A stretch of 64,000 nt of DNA from Castanea sativa (GCF_040712315.1 NC_134023.1:16315442-16379441), one strand, 5' to 3'. Shown: positions 11,961-24,000, numbered from the stretch's first letter. Notes: a model not told the origin generated them from the letters alone. Translations and numbers: made by a program.

Positions 11961-13900
11961 ATGGATAGAGGACAGTCACTCATTATACCTTCGTTATTTG
12001 ATGGTACTAACTATGCAGACTGAAAAGCATGCATGAGAGCTTTTTTGTAGTCTTTAGATGAGAAAGTGTGGCAAATTGTGGAGATAGGCTGCACCAAGCC
12101 AAGGGAAGCGCCGACCAATTGGGATGATGCTAAGATCAAGGTGGAAAACTTTAACAGTAGGGCATTGAATGTTTTATTCAGTGCGGTCACAAATGAGGAG
12201 TTCAAGAAAATAAACTCCACTGAAACTGCGAAGGAAGCATGGACCATTTTCCAGACAACCTATAAGAGAACAAAGGCTATGAAGGATTCAAAGTTTCAGA
12301 GGCTCACTATAAGCTATGAAGAAATCAAGATGGAGGAGGATGAGTGATTTGATGAGTTCTATGCCAAGCTCAAGGATATAGTGAACTCAGCTTTTGGATA
12401 TAGTGAACTCAGCTTTTAATCTTGGGGAAACCATTCCCGAACATAAGATTGTGAGAAAGGTACTCAGATCTCTACTCGAGAGATTTCATGCCAAGATCAC
12501 TGCTATTGAAGAATCAAAGGACATCGACAAAATTCCTTTGACAGAGCTGGTTGGCAATCTGCAGACCTATGAGTTGGGTTTGGCAAGAATTGGGAAATTA
12601 AGTAAGAGTAAGAGCATGACACTGAAAGCCAAGAACAATGACACGGATGAGTCTTTAGATGATGAAGATTCTAAAATGAAGTCCTACATCACAAGGAAAT
12701 TCAAGAAGTTCATGAAGAATGCCAATGCGAAGGGCTTCGACAAGGACCATAGGCAATCTAGTTCTTCTCAGTCTAAGAGCCAAGACAAAGGGAAGAAGGA
12801 TGCTAGGGATGGCGATCAGTACACTGTTCCCTCAAGACCTAAGTGTTTCGAGTGTTAAGGCTTCGGTCACATGAAACAAGAGTGCCCTACCTATCTCAAG
12901 TCCATCGGGAAGAGTAAGGCACTTGCTGCTACTTTGAGCGACACTAAACCTAAGGATAATTCTGAAAATGAGGATGATGGGATCCTAAATGCCTTCACTG
13001 CCACTGTCAATCCTACAGAGGGGGTTTTAGAAGATGTGGATGAAGAAGAAGACTTGGTGGAGTCAAAGTTTAAGAAGATAGTCAAAGTTTAAGAAGATGG
13101 ATGAACAAGACAACATCCACACAGCCTATGCAAAGTTATATAAGGTCTCCAAAAAGCATGAGAAGTTATATAGGTTGGCCACCAAGAAGCTTAATGATGT
13201 GGAGCTCGAACGAGAAGAAACCTCCATAAAGTTTGATGAAGCCAATTAGACTATTGGAGCACTGAGGTTTGAGAACGATTTCTTAGCTGAGAAGACCAAG
13301 AAGCTTGAAGTGGAGCTGTTTCAAGTTAGAGCTCAGTTGGAGAGGACTTCAAGTGCAAAGCTTGATGAGATACTCAGTATGCAAAAATCTACTTCCGATT
13401 GAACCAATTTAGGGTACGATTTTTCTTCTCCTAATATTGCTTCTTCTAGTACTACTGTTTTTGTTTCTCCTACTAATAATGTTGAATCTGAAAATAATGA
13501 TGTCAAAACTGTGTTAGCTAGTGAGAACATAGGTAAGGGTAAATCTATCTTAGGAGCACCCTCTAAGCTTACTAAGAAAGAAACTAAAAACCCTAGAGCT
13601 AAAAAGGGAAATGCTTAAAAGTCTAAATAGAAGAAGTAGCATCTCCGTCATCATTGTGGAGCAGCTAAACATGCTCGACCTAATTGCTATAAGTGGCTAG
13701 CCACTCAATAGAGCAACAACATGGTCTCATCGGTAAACTTGAGTTAGTTTCCATCCTCTCTTGCTCCATTTGGAGATCTCCTTAAAGCCCTCATGTTCCT
13801 TTCGAACTTGAATGGTTGTAATTCTTCCCCCTCAACGCCAGTTTAAGTGTTCGCTAAAAGGAAAGGTTCCTCTAAGGTGTGGAAGGAAAAAGGCTTTAAG
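11961..13900 (+). pseudogene. gag of element D
   Basis: A copia nucleocapsid precursor, broken. The frame opens at ATG 11961 and shows the usual copia gag fold sequence: SRALNVLFSAVTNEEFKKI, AKEAWTIFQTTYKRT, KFQRLTISYEEIKMEEDE. A stop at 12345 and a 22-bp tandem duplication (12374-12417) break the frame. It resumes to a CCHC knuckle at about 12841-12890 (KCFEC, then GHMKQEC), with a stop replacing one residue between the second Cys and His. A coiled-coil, lysine- and glutamate-rich region follows (13095-13370). A second knuckle near 13641-13690 (HHCGAAKHARPNC) has Arg in place of its first Cys. Several more stops lie between 13240 and 13750. Confidence 0.88.
12374..12417 (+). repeat. 22-bp tandem duplication in gag
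   Basis: GGATATAGTGAACTCAGCTT followed by TT occurs twice in a row (12374-12395 and 12396-12417). Because 22 is not a multiple of three, it shifts the gag frame. Confidence 0.95.
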
Positions 13901-15736
13901 TGATTTAGTCACTTTTCTCTCTCTCCCTCTATTTTTGTGTTTGCATTACTTGTGTGTTTTGCTTTATTGTTTAGCGTCAGTCTAGTTTTTATGCATTGTT
14001 TTGCTTAACATGTTTTTGTTTGTTTGTTTTCAGTTTTGCTTTATTTTGTTTTTTTTAAATAAAAAAAATTAAAAAATCAGAAAAATACAAAAATAGTGTG
14101 TGTTTGTGTACATTGATACCTGTGTACCTTGAATGGCCAATGAAACAAAGTTTTCTAAACTTTATATCTCTTGTAGCTTTGATGAGCATCTCTATGCACA
14201 ACTAAGCAAGTGAGCTTTATGGCTCGTGTTTGTGATGAGTAAGATTGAGTAATCTCTTGTATTTAACACTTATATCACTCTTTTAGATGGGAAGGACTAG
14301 AACGTCCTAAGAGAAAGGCATAAATAACCATCTCACTACTGTTGCCCGCCAGTCATGGAATGACATCTGTATGCTTCTGTGTAGCAAAAGTGCAATGTCA
14401 AAAGCTAAACATAATTGGGTATTTCTTTTCTCTCTCTTATATGCCCATGCATGATAAGATTAATAAAAGAAAATACGCAAAGAAAAATTAAAGCAAAAAG
14501 AACCAAAGTGCTTTATATATGATTGCAAGCGTGTCTTCTAGGAGATGTGGAAGTTATAGTATGTACCTCGAAGGTGATAGTCCCCATCGAGCAGTTATGA
14601 TCATGTGTGAGTTCAATTGATTTACTCATATCTCAAATCGTCATAACATGTAGATACTTATGCAATTTTGCGTTGTTTTTCACACATAACACGCAATATT
14701 CTTTGCTACTTTTGATACATGTACAAGTGCAATGTGATTTGGCCATCATAAGGAATACATGTGTTAATGTATACCCACTAAACTATCTTGATTTGTTTTT
14801 GAAATATATAATTGGTTAGACTTGTTTAGTGTGTGTGTGTGTGTTTTAAATCTAAATACTTGACATTTTTCTTGATTGAGAGATGTTTTTGAGAGCTAAA
14901 ATTGTTATTTGGATCTTTGGTTGAGTAGCATGCTTAATTGCATTCATGTTTGTGTTTTTCTCTTCTTAAAAAACTGTTTCAAGCAATCTTGACAGCTTCT
15001 CGATACCTCTTGACAGCTAGGCTATCTATCGAGCTCTTCAGCTTCTTTTTATTGCAATCTTGATAGCTTCTCGATCCATCGAGAAAGTTTCCGTCTCCTC
15101 GATGGATGCTCAATAGCTTCTCGATCTATCGAGCCCCTTTTGCTGTGGACAACTCTGAATAGCTGTATCTGTGGAACTTTAAAGCTCAACACCTCTTGAT
15201 CTGTCGAAAATTATGAGCTTTGATATAAAGGGTCAGCGCAATTTCTGCTTCACTTTTCTCGATCTCTCTCGATCCTTTTTGACCTCTCATCTTCCCAAAC
15301 ACCTCTCTCTCACTCGAAACCTCTTTCCCAGTTGTGTTTCTGCCTAGAACAAGCTTTTCTTCTCTGGAAAGGGTCTTTAATCCTTCATTCTTCATGCATT
15401 TCATGCATTAGACCTAGGTTTTTGGAAAATTTTTGGGGTTTTTCAAAATTGATGAGGTTTTTGCAAAATTTTGGAATGGGTTTTGTATAATTGATCCTAA
15501 ATGATCATACATTGCATCACATTTGCATTATAACATTGTTTCTTGCATTTTAGATGTGTGTTTATTTTGATGCAAACTTGTGTGCTAGTAGGTTTGGATT
15601 AGGCTGAACCCATGATGCTTTTAAGTTTGCATGTCACATGTTCATGCATACGTACTTTCATTTCTTTATATTCTTATATTGAATTGTTGGTGTTCTTCTG
15701 CTTGTCTCCCTCTCTCTTTTTCTTTTAGTCTGCATC
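13901..15736 (+). other. Element D non-coding spacer
   Basis: The stretch between gag and the extra ORF, where an autonomous relative has pol. Sequence around 14080-14760 matches the post-pol spacer of element A in reverse. Numerous CTCGAT/ATCGAG motifs lie at 14990-15190. No protease, integrase or RT remains are visible. Confidence 0.75.
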
Positions 15737-16802
15737 ATGGCACCTAAGCTTAAATCCACTCCATCTCGGAACCCTCTTTGTTCCGAGGCGTCTTCCTCTG
15801 ATCCTTCTCCTTCTCATCTTTAGTTCCATAATGTGAAAGCTCGTAAGGACTTCTTGAAGAATTTCTCTCAACAAGGTATTCATTCGGAAAGCCAAGTCAT
15901 TTTGTCGAATTTCTCCTATACTAACCTTCCCACTATCATCTACAGTAGGGGTTGAGAGTCACTGTGTGGCATCTTGGTCACTTTTCCTTCCATGATCATA
16001 CAGGAGTTTTACTCCAAGATGCATGGATTCGATTATTCAGTACCTCATTTTTCTACTCGCATTCAAGGTACGTGTATTGTGGTCACTCCGGATATTGTAT
16101 CCGTGGTGCTCCATGTCCTGAGGGTGGCGCATCCTGACAACCCCAATTATGAGCGTCTTAAGATTATGTCTAAAGACGAGCTTATGTCTCTATTCTATGA
16201 GACTCCTTCTGATTGGGGTGATCATCAGAATACCTATTGCTCGACCTTTGCTAAAGGTCCAAGATTTCTAAACCTAGTGATGACTTTTGTTCTCCATCCT
16301 TTGTCTCATTATAACTCTATCACAGAGCCTCGTGCTCAATTTTTGTTATCTCTTCTAGAGAACCTCTCTATTGACTTCCCTTCTCATTTCATCCTCTCCC
16401 TTATAGATGTCTATAAGGATACGACGACCCATGATAAGCTCATCTTTCCTTCAGCTATCACAAGGATCCTTCGCCATTTCTCTGTCTCCTTTCCCCCTTC
16501 TGATCATTTCCATGTCATGTGTGTCATTGATGCGGCAACTGACAGACAGAGTGAGGCCCAGCTTCGACTAAAGCAGCCATGGACTGAGACGATGACACCT
16601 CCAGCTTCTTCAGCTTCATCCACATCTGATCCTTCTTCTTCCGCGGATGGTGTAACTCTTGAGGTGATTATGGTGCAGCTTTAGCACATGGATGCTCACC
16701 TTGACACTTTCAGCAATGAGTTGTGTTAGGTGAACGCTTGTGTCCGTCGTATTGCACTACGATAAGCTTACCTTGGTGGGGTCGTTGAGTCTTCCATGTG
16801 AC
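15737..16802 (+). pseudogene. Envelope-position ORF of element D (plant transposon-protein-like)
   Basis: The ATG at 15737 (MAPKLKSTPS) gives the likely ancestral start. The frame runs with stops near 15822 and 15954, then an open 236-codon stretch (15974-16684), and ends past two further stops around 16799. Recognisable blocks are QEFYSKMHGFDYSVP, TCIVVTPDIVSVVL, DWGDHQNTYCSTFAKGPRFL, HYNSITEPRAQFLLSLLENL and TTHDKLIFPSAITRILRH. They resemble PF20167, the putative plant transposon protein family. It is homologous to 3883-5040 in element A. A serine/threonine-rich tail follows. The position after the coding region and before the 3' LTR matches the env-like ORF of SIRE copia. The function is unknown. 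Confidence 0.7.
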
Positions 16803-16914
16803 AAAAAGGGGGAGTAGTTTTGGGTATGAGAGTAGTCATGTATTTAGGCTTACCTTTGTCATTTGTGACAAAAAGGATGAGTAGTTTTGGGTATGAGAGT
16901 AGTCATGTATTTAG
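16799..16914 (+). repeat. Direct repeat after the extra ORF
   Basis: A roughly 52-bp segment (GTGACAAAAAGGGGGAGTAG onward, to GTATTTAG) recurs after a spacer of about 10 bp, with one main difference in the G run. Confidence 0.85.
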
Positions 16915-17410
16915 GGGGAGAGTTAGCATAAGAGATTTTGGTTAGGGGGAGTGTCTATAGTTTGAGGGAAGTAGTGAGGACTTATGTATCTTTTATTTTC
17001 TTTATCTTTTAGATACATTGTTCATATACCTTTGGTCTTGTTGACCACTTTGTGATAGCAAACCTTGTACTTATTGATGATATATATATATATATATATA
17101 TATTGAGGTTGTTATTACATTTTCACCTATCTCTTCATGTGTTGTTCCTTTTCTCTCTTTATGCACATGCTTCTTATATATTGTATGCAATATTTTATTT
17201 CTGTTTCACATTAAGATGCCGTGATGAGTTTTGTTTAAAGTGTTTCAGAAATACAGGTTGTCAAAGTCTTTCTTGCCATGAACTCTTTTCTTGCAAAGTT
17301 TTTCAAGAGTTTGTGTTAGGAGAGATTTTATTGTATTTAACAAGTGAGTATGAGTTGAGTGATTTATGACTTCTCTCATATGTTCATTTGTTAGTTGTGC
17401 TTTTTTCACG

Positions 17411-17428
17411 GATTGCAAAAGAGGGAGA
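17411..17428 (+). promoter_or_regulatory. Polypurine tract of element D
   Basis: GCAAAAGAGGGAGA directly precedes the 3' LTR. Confidence 0.8.
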
Positions 17429-18439
17429 TTGTTAGGACATATGTGTTTCATGTTAGGAACATATGTCATCATGTATCGGTTAATCCTTTGACAAAACGCA
17501 CTTTACTTGTATTTAGGTAGATCTAGGATATGTTTAATACATCAGGGAACAAGGTTTCAAGTTCAAGTGTTAAGGCCATGCAAGTCTGTCCAAGAAACAA
17601 GTGAAGAAATGTTGGTCTTTAAATCTTAACAGCTAGCTCGACAGTTAGTATCTATCGAGGTTTAAAAAGCTGTTTTAGCCCGATACTTGACAACTACTCG
17701 ACAGATAGGGCATCTATCGAGATTTATGAAAAATAGATTTTCAGCTCTGATTTTCATTCCAATCCGTGAATAGATGTTTGGGCTTTCTTTTTTCACAACT
17801 CTAAACATATATAAGGATTGTTTTAAGGGTCGTCACAGTGGATGCACATCAACGCAAAAGTTCTTCACAAACATATTGTGAACCGAAGACATATGCCCTA
17901 ATTCATCTTTCTCTTGAAGAAGCTGCTGTGTTTGCACACCATAGGGTTTTGTGACCAATGAGCTTCATGATCTTCATCATGTGATGAACTGAAGAACTTT
18001 GCAACCAACATCCTTCTCAAGTTGGTGATTAAGTCGCATACTAGGATCCGTGCATCTATTGGTTAGTCACATACTGTGAGCTGTGCATTAAAAGGAGAGA
18101 TTGTCACTACAGAATAAGTCCAATTGGGTATTGGGGTAAGGGTTCAATTGTAAGTTGGTATAAGGTACTAGGATTCCTTTACTTGTAACCGCTTGTTATG
18201 ATAATAGTGAATTCTCGGGAAGTGGTGACCTTAAAATCACCAGATGGGGTTTTTGTCTTGGAGGTTTTTCCCATTCGTAAACAAATCACCGTGTCAACTT
18301 TAATTTCCACTGCATTTTACTTAGTTGGTAATTTGTTTGTGCTGCCACTTGTTTTGCATGTTAATTTGATTAATTAATAAACCTGTCTAATTATTCAATT
18401 AATTCATCACAAGGGGTCAATACATTCTTGGCCTTTTAA
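17429..18439 (+). repeat. 3' LTR of element D
   Basis: Homologous to 10879-11889. Its last bases (CCTTTTAA) have diverged from the 5' copy (CCTATCAA). Confidence 0.9.
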
Positions 18440-18960
18440 AATATTTCCCTAACTGTCATTGTGTGTGCCATCCAAACAATATGTATGCACCCCTTCTCAA
18501 CAATTTTGTGGTAGTAGTAATGATGGATCATCGGTCTTCATTAGATTCAGGTACCCAATGGTGAACTCACCAACTCATAGCCCAAGTCACTGGATCATTT
18601 CCTGTTGACTGTAAAGGACAAACCATGCCGTTTGGACCAACACAATGTTCATTACCTTACAAGTTGGGAGGTATAACTTCCTAGCTATGGGAAACAATGA
18701 AATAACAAACCCACCCCACAACGTAATAACTTAGAACCTATCCCTAGGTTGGTCTCGGTTAAAATTGCATTGCATGTTATGTGTGTTCGTTTTGGTTGAA
18801 TGATGAATGTGGATGGGGTCTTAGCTTTGATTAACCCAACCAAGTCTGTCATTAGGGGAGAATTTGGTCAAGATCTGAATGAAGGCTACAAAGAGAATCC
18901 AAGCCTGACAGTCAAGCCAATAGCTCTAGTTCCAAGCTCGTCACTCCCATCACCATACTG
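18440..18960 (+). other. Element C leader, part 2
   Basis: Continuation of the gypsy untranslated leader after element D. No long open frame or known motif. Confidence 0.65.
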
Positions 18961-20370
18961 AAGCCGTCAAGCATAGAAGAAACTCTATTGCTGCAACATC
19001 ACAACTCCATCTTCGACCTCCTAGGTAGTTCAAGCCACCAGAAGTTTGATGCTTCCCACATTATGGCAGGGGAAGGAGAACACCCAAACCCAGAAGAACC
19101 CATGAACACCCAAGAGCTACTTAACACTATGGTAGCTAGTCAAATTCAGCCAAGGGAAGATGTGAACCGTATGATGCAACAATTTTAGAATTTGAAGAGT
19201 AATCAAGAGGAGGACAAGACTGATCATGATTAACCAGCCATAGAAAGTAAGAAAAAGATCAATGAAAGGATGAATAAGATGAAGGAGATGATTAGAAAAG
19301 CTCGTAAAATGGAGGACCTTATGGACTATGATTCCCTCTCACTGTTCCCTAATGCAAGATTGCCACCCTAGTTCAAGATGCCAACCCTTGACAAATTTGA
19401 TGGGACCAGTTGACCAAAGTCCCATCTAAAGATGTATATGAGGGCTATGCAGCTCTTAGGCGCGACTAAGAAGTACTTGCTCATATGTTCCAAAGCACAC
19501 TGATCGGAGCCGCTCTTAGATGGTTCCTTAATCTAGATGATGCAAGAGCAAGAAGTTGGGAGGACATTAGCTGAGAGTTTCACAAGCAATACAAGTACAA
19601 TACGGAAGTGGACATCACAAGAAGAGATCTCGAGACTACCAATCAAAGCCGAAGGAATCCTTCTCCACTTTCATTACCAAGTGGAGAGCTAAGGCTGCAC
19701 AGATGATGAATAGGTCAAGTAAGGAAGAACAACTAGTAATGGTTGTAAAGAATTTGTTACCTGTGTATCATAAATATTTGTTTGCACAATATTTTCCCAA
19801 TTTTAAAGCTCTAATTGCTGCTAGAACCTAAATTAAGGATGCCTTAAACAATGGAACCATAAATACTGATGACCCACCAAGGTTTAAAAAGAATGTAGGA
19901 TCTAAGTCTGTAGAAATTTCCAACATCCATAAAAATGATCCTTACCAATTAATTGCACCTATGCAAGTATCCCAAGGGCCTAGACCTAGGAGAGAATTTT
20001 ATGAGTTGTATATGCCCATAAGCCAAGTGTATGACAAGATGAAAGCTAAAGGATTATTGAAACCCTTAGACCCAAGACCAATTCCAAATCCTTTGCCTTT
20101 GTAGTTTGATGTGTAATAAAAGATGTGTTTACCACCAAGGCCCAGGTCATGACACTAACTGTTGTTTTGCCCTTCGTCATGCAATTCAAGACCTAATAGA
20201 CAACAAAGTGATTGCGTCACCTACAAGGCTTAGCATCACTAATAATCCTTTACCTAATCACAATTTTGGGAAAGGACCAAGGATTACTTGCTTAATGATT
20301 GAAGAGGAGAATAAGGAGGATCCATCCGGCCTGATCTATGCCCTACCTGAATGCTTCATGATGACATGAG
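18961..20370 (+). pseudogene. gag of element C
   Basis: The Tat/Ogre-type gypsy gag, broken by many stops and shifts. An open start (18988-19188) includes an EEPMNTQELLNTMVASQ stretch. Downstream, in varying frames, are TLDKFDGTS, MYMRAMQLLGATKKYL, and RREFYELYMPISQVYDKMKA with LLKPLDPRPIPNPLP. A zinc-knuckle-like motif (CVYHQGPGHDTNCC) lies near 20124-20165, followed by ALRHAIQDLIDNKVI. This order (dimerisation region, basic stretch, single knuckle) matches Tat gag proteins. It encoded the capsid/nucleocapsid. Confidence 0.85.
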
Positions 20371-20869
20371 AAGAATTAATAGATAGGACATCTACCACCA
20401 CCACAGGATATGACATATGGAATGATGAATCAGAACCCAAGGATTACCAAACACCCACAAATGGGGGGAGACACTTCAAACCCCAGATAAATAACCAAGC
20501 ACCCATAAACGGAGGGAGACACTTCAAACCCCAAATAAACAACCAAACATGCACAAATGGAGGGAGACACTTCAAACACCAAGACACTGACCTCAATGAT
20601 CCAACAAAAATTGCCCATATCACAAGGGAGGGGGGAGAGACTTCAAACCCCCACATTTAGAGACTGAAAACCTTGTGGAGGCCTTGAATAGATCTACCCA
20701 ACAAACACCTACTGAGGAAAATGAAGTCCTCAAGCAACTACAGAAGACACAAGCCAACATATTTTTATGGGGTTTACTCATGGCCTCGTACAAACACCAC
20801 CAAAACCTAGTAGACCTGCTCAACTAAATCCAAGTCCCTACAACCACAACCTCCCAAGATCTGAATGCT
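20371..20869 (+). other. gag-protease spacer with short repeats
   Basis: Linker region with four imperfect repeats containing GGAGGGAGACACTTCAAAC or close variants (20463-20650). The antisense open frames here reflect this repetition and are not genes. Confidence 0.7.
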
Positions 20870-21240
20870 ATGATTGGGTCCATAAATAGGGAACTCACCA
20901 TCTTTTATTCTGACAAGGATCTAACCAAGAAGGGGAAGCACCACAATGACCCTTTGCATATCACTGTAGATTTCATGGGGAAGAGGATACCAATGGTTTT
21001 GATAAATGATGGAAGCGCTTTGAATGTGTGTCCTTTGAAGACTACAAGCTACTTGGGCCTCAATATTAAAGATTTTGTGCCTACTAATCAACATGTGAGG
21101 GCATATGACAACAGTAGAAGAGAGGTCTTGGGACCATAACATTAGAGCTTACCATAGGGCCAATGGTTAAAAAGGTGAATTTTCAGGTTTTTAACATAGC
21201 CTCATGCTTTAACATGCTCCTCAGGTGACCCTAGATTCAT
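20870..21240 (+). pseudogene. Aspartic protease of element C
   Basis: Retropepsin domain. The active-site block reads VLINDGSALNVCP, with the catalytic Asp codon near 21008, as in Tat elements (usually DxGSALN). A TLELTIGPMVKKVNFQVFNI-type block follows after a frameshift near 21139, then a degenerate SCFNMLL. It cleaved the gag-pol precursor. The frame of the linker ORF downstream is the same, so the break is recent or minor. Confidence 0.8.
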
Positions 21241-22855
21241 GACAGAGGCCGTACCTTCTTCCCTGTATCAAAAGGTTCGGTTTCTTCATGAAAGAGCTAT
21301 TATGATCATCTATGGGGATACATTGGCTGTGCCTAAACCTGTTTATGGTATCGATTTTGAGAAAGAGCCATTGACCTTGGATGGCTTCGAGATTGAAAGA
21401 CCAATTTCTGAAATGAGAAAGAGAGAAGTTGAGAAGATTCCAATGAACTTTTTTCCTTATAGTAACAACAATGTGGTAGCAATGATGAGAAGAATAAACT
21501 ACCTTTTGGGGATGAATTTGGGGAAAACTGTGAAGAAGCCAATTGTTCAAGATTTAACAATCCCTATTGCCACACCACCTTTTGGGCTAAGCTACAAGCC
21601 CACTAATGATGATTTGCTAGAGGTGGAAGTTAGTAAGACGGCCCGAGCTAAAGCCAAAGCAAAAGGACTCTCTTGTCCTCTAGAACTACTGAAACCCTAC
21701 ACTCCTACATTGAATGGGAAGTTTGTAAAAATCAAAGAGAGTCAACATTATTGGGGATTCCCTGAACCGAGATTTGATCCTATGACAAAAAACATGGTAC
21801 CTGGATTTGAGATACTACTTGATTGCCGTAACAAGGCTCCAGAGTTAAAGAAAGAGGACATAACTTGGGTTCCTATTAACTGGGCTAATTACATGGATCC
21901 TGACACCATGACTACGCTTTTTAGAGATCATATTTGCAACATAGAAGATGAAGAATATTGGGAGGCTAGTCAGCATGCATTGAAGAGTCCATATGAACTA
22001 AGAGCTCGTAACAAAGATGAGGAAAGGGGAGTAGCCCCTAATGATGATGAAGATGAATGTGACGACAAGAGTGACAGCAGTAGTGACAGTAGTGGCAGTA
22101 ATGGTGGACATGATGATGATGACAGCAGCATCGATAATGGAGACAACAACAGCCGAAGTTATGATAGCCCATACAGTGGTGATGATTGGGATGAACCCCT
22201 TAGTGATAGAGAAGATGAAGATGCAGACCTATTCTAGGAGGAATATGATAGTGATGTGGACTATTATGATCAAGACATTGAAGACGATGTCAAGGCTAAC
22301 AGGTGGAGCGATGCTGATAGTGATTAGTATAGACTAATGAATGTGTTAGAGAATGCAAGAAAGGAGAATGCACAAGCCAATCGAATGTACCATGAAGAAT
22401 ATCCCTATGGGCACCTTTCAAATTGGAGTGATATCACTAATGTCACCTCAAGGTCTGGCCCAAGGTGTGACAAGCATGGAAGAGAAGTTCCAGAATTGGG
22501 GTCGTATTTTGATTCAAAACCAAGTTCACCCAATACTGAAGAGGAAGATGACATAGATGCTAGGATGGCCACCCTAGACCATAAGCTGATGGTCCATAGT
22601 CTTAGAATCATGACAAGGAATGCTGAATGTAGTGATGAGAGGGAAGAAGGAGGCGAGCTAGAGCATCTCCCTCAACCCACTGACTTGGGCAACAGAGGCA
22701 AGCACGACCTATTTGATGAATGGATGGAAAGCATAGAACGCCTGGATGCTTTTGTGATCGATAAGCCTACAGACATGAAGATTGAAGAAGAAGCTGCAGA
22801 TTATATGGATGTAGATCCCGCAGTACTGATGCAAAGGGAAGAAGGAGCTTATTAG
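21239..22855 (+). pseudogene. Ogre-type protease-RT linker of element C
   Basis: One reading frame with two stops (near 22236 and 22325). The N-terminal part (AVPSSLYQKVRFLHERAIMI and KPVYGIDFEKEPLTLDGFEI) is the usual end of the Tat protease region. It is followed by a long hydrophilic segment with KPYTPTLNGKFVK and HYWGFPEPRFD. A strongly acidic, Ser/Asp/Gly-rich tail (22040-22230) and a second acidic part (22337-22855) complete it. Tat/Ogre elements have such an extended spacer before RT. I see no catalytic motif in it. Confidence 0.75.
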
Positions 22856-23379
22856 GAACCACCTGCCATTGTGGAAGCCACGACCAAGTTAAAGGGCATG
22901 GGAGGGAGCTGCCCACCCCATGGAGGACTCCATGAGGAAGATCAAGACCATCAAGTCAGTCACCTTTGCTAAGAGGTTCAAGACCGCTGAGCTAGTCACC
23001 CTGGCCATGAACATTATTTCTATTCCTATTGAGTCTCTTTCTGCTAGTATTTCTATTCCTATTAAGTCTGTTTGTGATAGTTTTCCAATTGAGTCTGCTT
23101 TAGTTGAGTCTGTTGAGAACTCTTTTCCTTTTAATATGATTTCTGATTCTGCTTATTTACTGGTTTTGAATGTTTTTATTTTTGAAATTGGTAAAGAAAC
23201 TTTTAATAATAAGGAATTAAACATGGATACCTAGAACCTATAAAAGAAGAACCCAACCCATTAACCTAAGAACTGAGGATGAGCCCAAAATAATCCAAGT
23301 GGGTAATACCCTAACCACTTTAGAGAAAGATGCATTAGTCACAGAGTTCATGGAGGTCTTTGCCTAGTCATGAAGACAT
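22856..23379 (+). pseudogene. Linker remainder leading to RT
   Basis: Degenerate continuation with a small open frame (22920-23234) that repeats Ile/Pro/Ser-rich words (SIPIESL, SIPIKSV). It has no identified fold. The protein just upstream of RT (EDMPGVD-like remnant near 23370) is recognisable only with frameshifts. Confidence 0.55.
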
Positions 23380-24000
23380 GCCTGGGGTTGATATAGATAG
23401 AGTACAGTACTACATTCCAACAGATCCAACTATAAAGCTGGTCAAGTAGAAGTTGAGAAGAATGAAGCCAAAGTGGACTCCCAATACCAAAGAATGTGTG
23501 TAGATTTTCAAGATCTGAATAAGGCTAGCCCAAAAGATGATTTCCCTTTGCCTCACATTGACAACATAGTGGGTCATGCTCTGCTATCGTTTATGGATGA
23601 ATTTTCAGAGTATAACTAGATCAAGATGGCTCTAAAAGATATGGAAAAAACCTCCTTCATTACACCATGGGGGACATACTGCTACAAGGTCATGCCATTT
23701 GGTTTTAAAAATGCTGGTGCTACTTACCAACGTGCAGCCGCCAACTTGTTGCATGATCTGATCCATAAAGAAGTAGAAGTTTATGTTGATGACATGGTAG
23801 TGAAGTCCAAAGACCATGAAGGGCATATAGCAGCTTTGAGGAAGTTCTTTGAAAGAATCTGGTTCTACAAGTTACGATTGAATCCCAGGAAGTGCACTTT
23901 CAGAGTTACATCCGGAAAACTGTTAGGGTTTATGGTAAGCCAAAGAGGAATAGAAGTTGATCCTGACAAAATCAAGGCAATTGTAGAGATGATGGCATCC
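23380..24000 (+). pseudogene. Reverse transcriptase of element C
   Basis: Ty3/gypsy RT. Visible blocks are CVDFQDLNKASPKDDFPLP-like text at 23490-23550, TPWGTYCYKVMPFGFKNAGA, and the catalytic YVDD at 23782-23793, followed by VVKS. Then come LRLNPRKCTFRV and GKLLGFMVSQRGIEVDP. Stops interrupt the N-terminal half near 23448, 23502 and 23617. After IKAIVEM the protein jumps, still in frame, to a sequence normally found hundreds of residues further on: the C-terminal RT connection and RNase H are deleted. Confidence 0.9.

Larger units (their letters stand above)
10879..18439 (+). mobile_element. Element D: gag-only copia with extra ORF, no pol
   Basis: A 7.56-kb plus-strand copia element inside the leader of element C. 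LTRs are 10879-11889 and 17429-18439. Short inverted ends TTGTTAGG and CCTATCAA (CCTTTTAA in the 3' copy) bound them. The flanks AAAAT (10874-10878) and AATAT (18440-18444) agree at four of five bases, so exact edges may shift by a base or two. It has an initiator-Met PBS, a decayed gag (11961 to about 13900), a spacer, the envelope-position ORF (15737-16802) and a purine tract. Protease, integrase, RT and RNase H are entirely missing, so it was a non-autonomous form. LTRs differ by roughly one base in ten over the first 200, mostly transitions. Confidence 0.88.

Noticed and set aside
20430..20823. Minus-strand open frames with repeated GFEVSPSICGCL words
   Set aside because: They are antisense readings of the short repeats between gag and protease of element C.
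22041..22337. 98-codon Met-rich plus frame
   Set aside because: Shifted-frame shadow of the acidic linker ORF.
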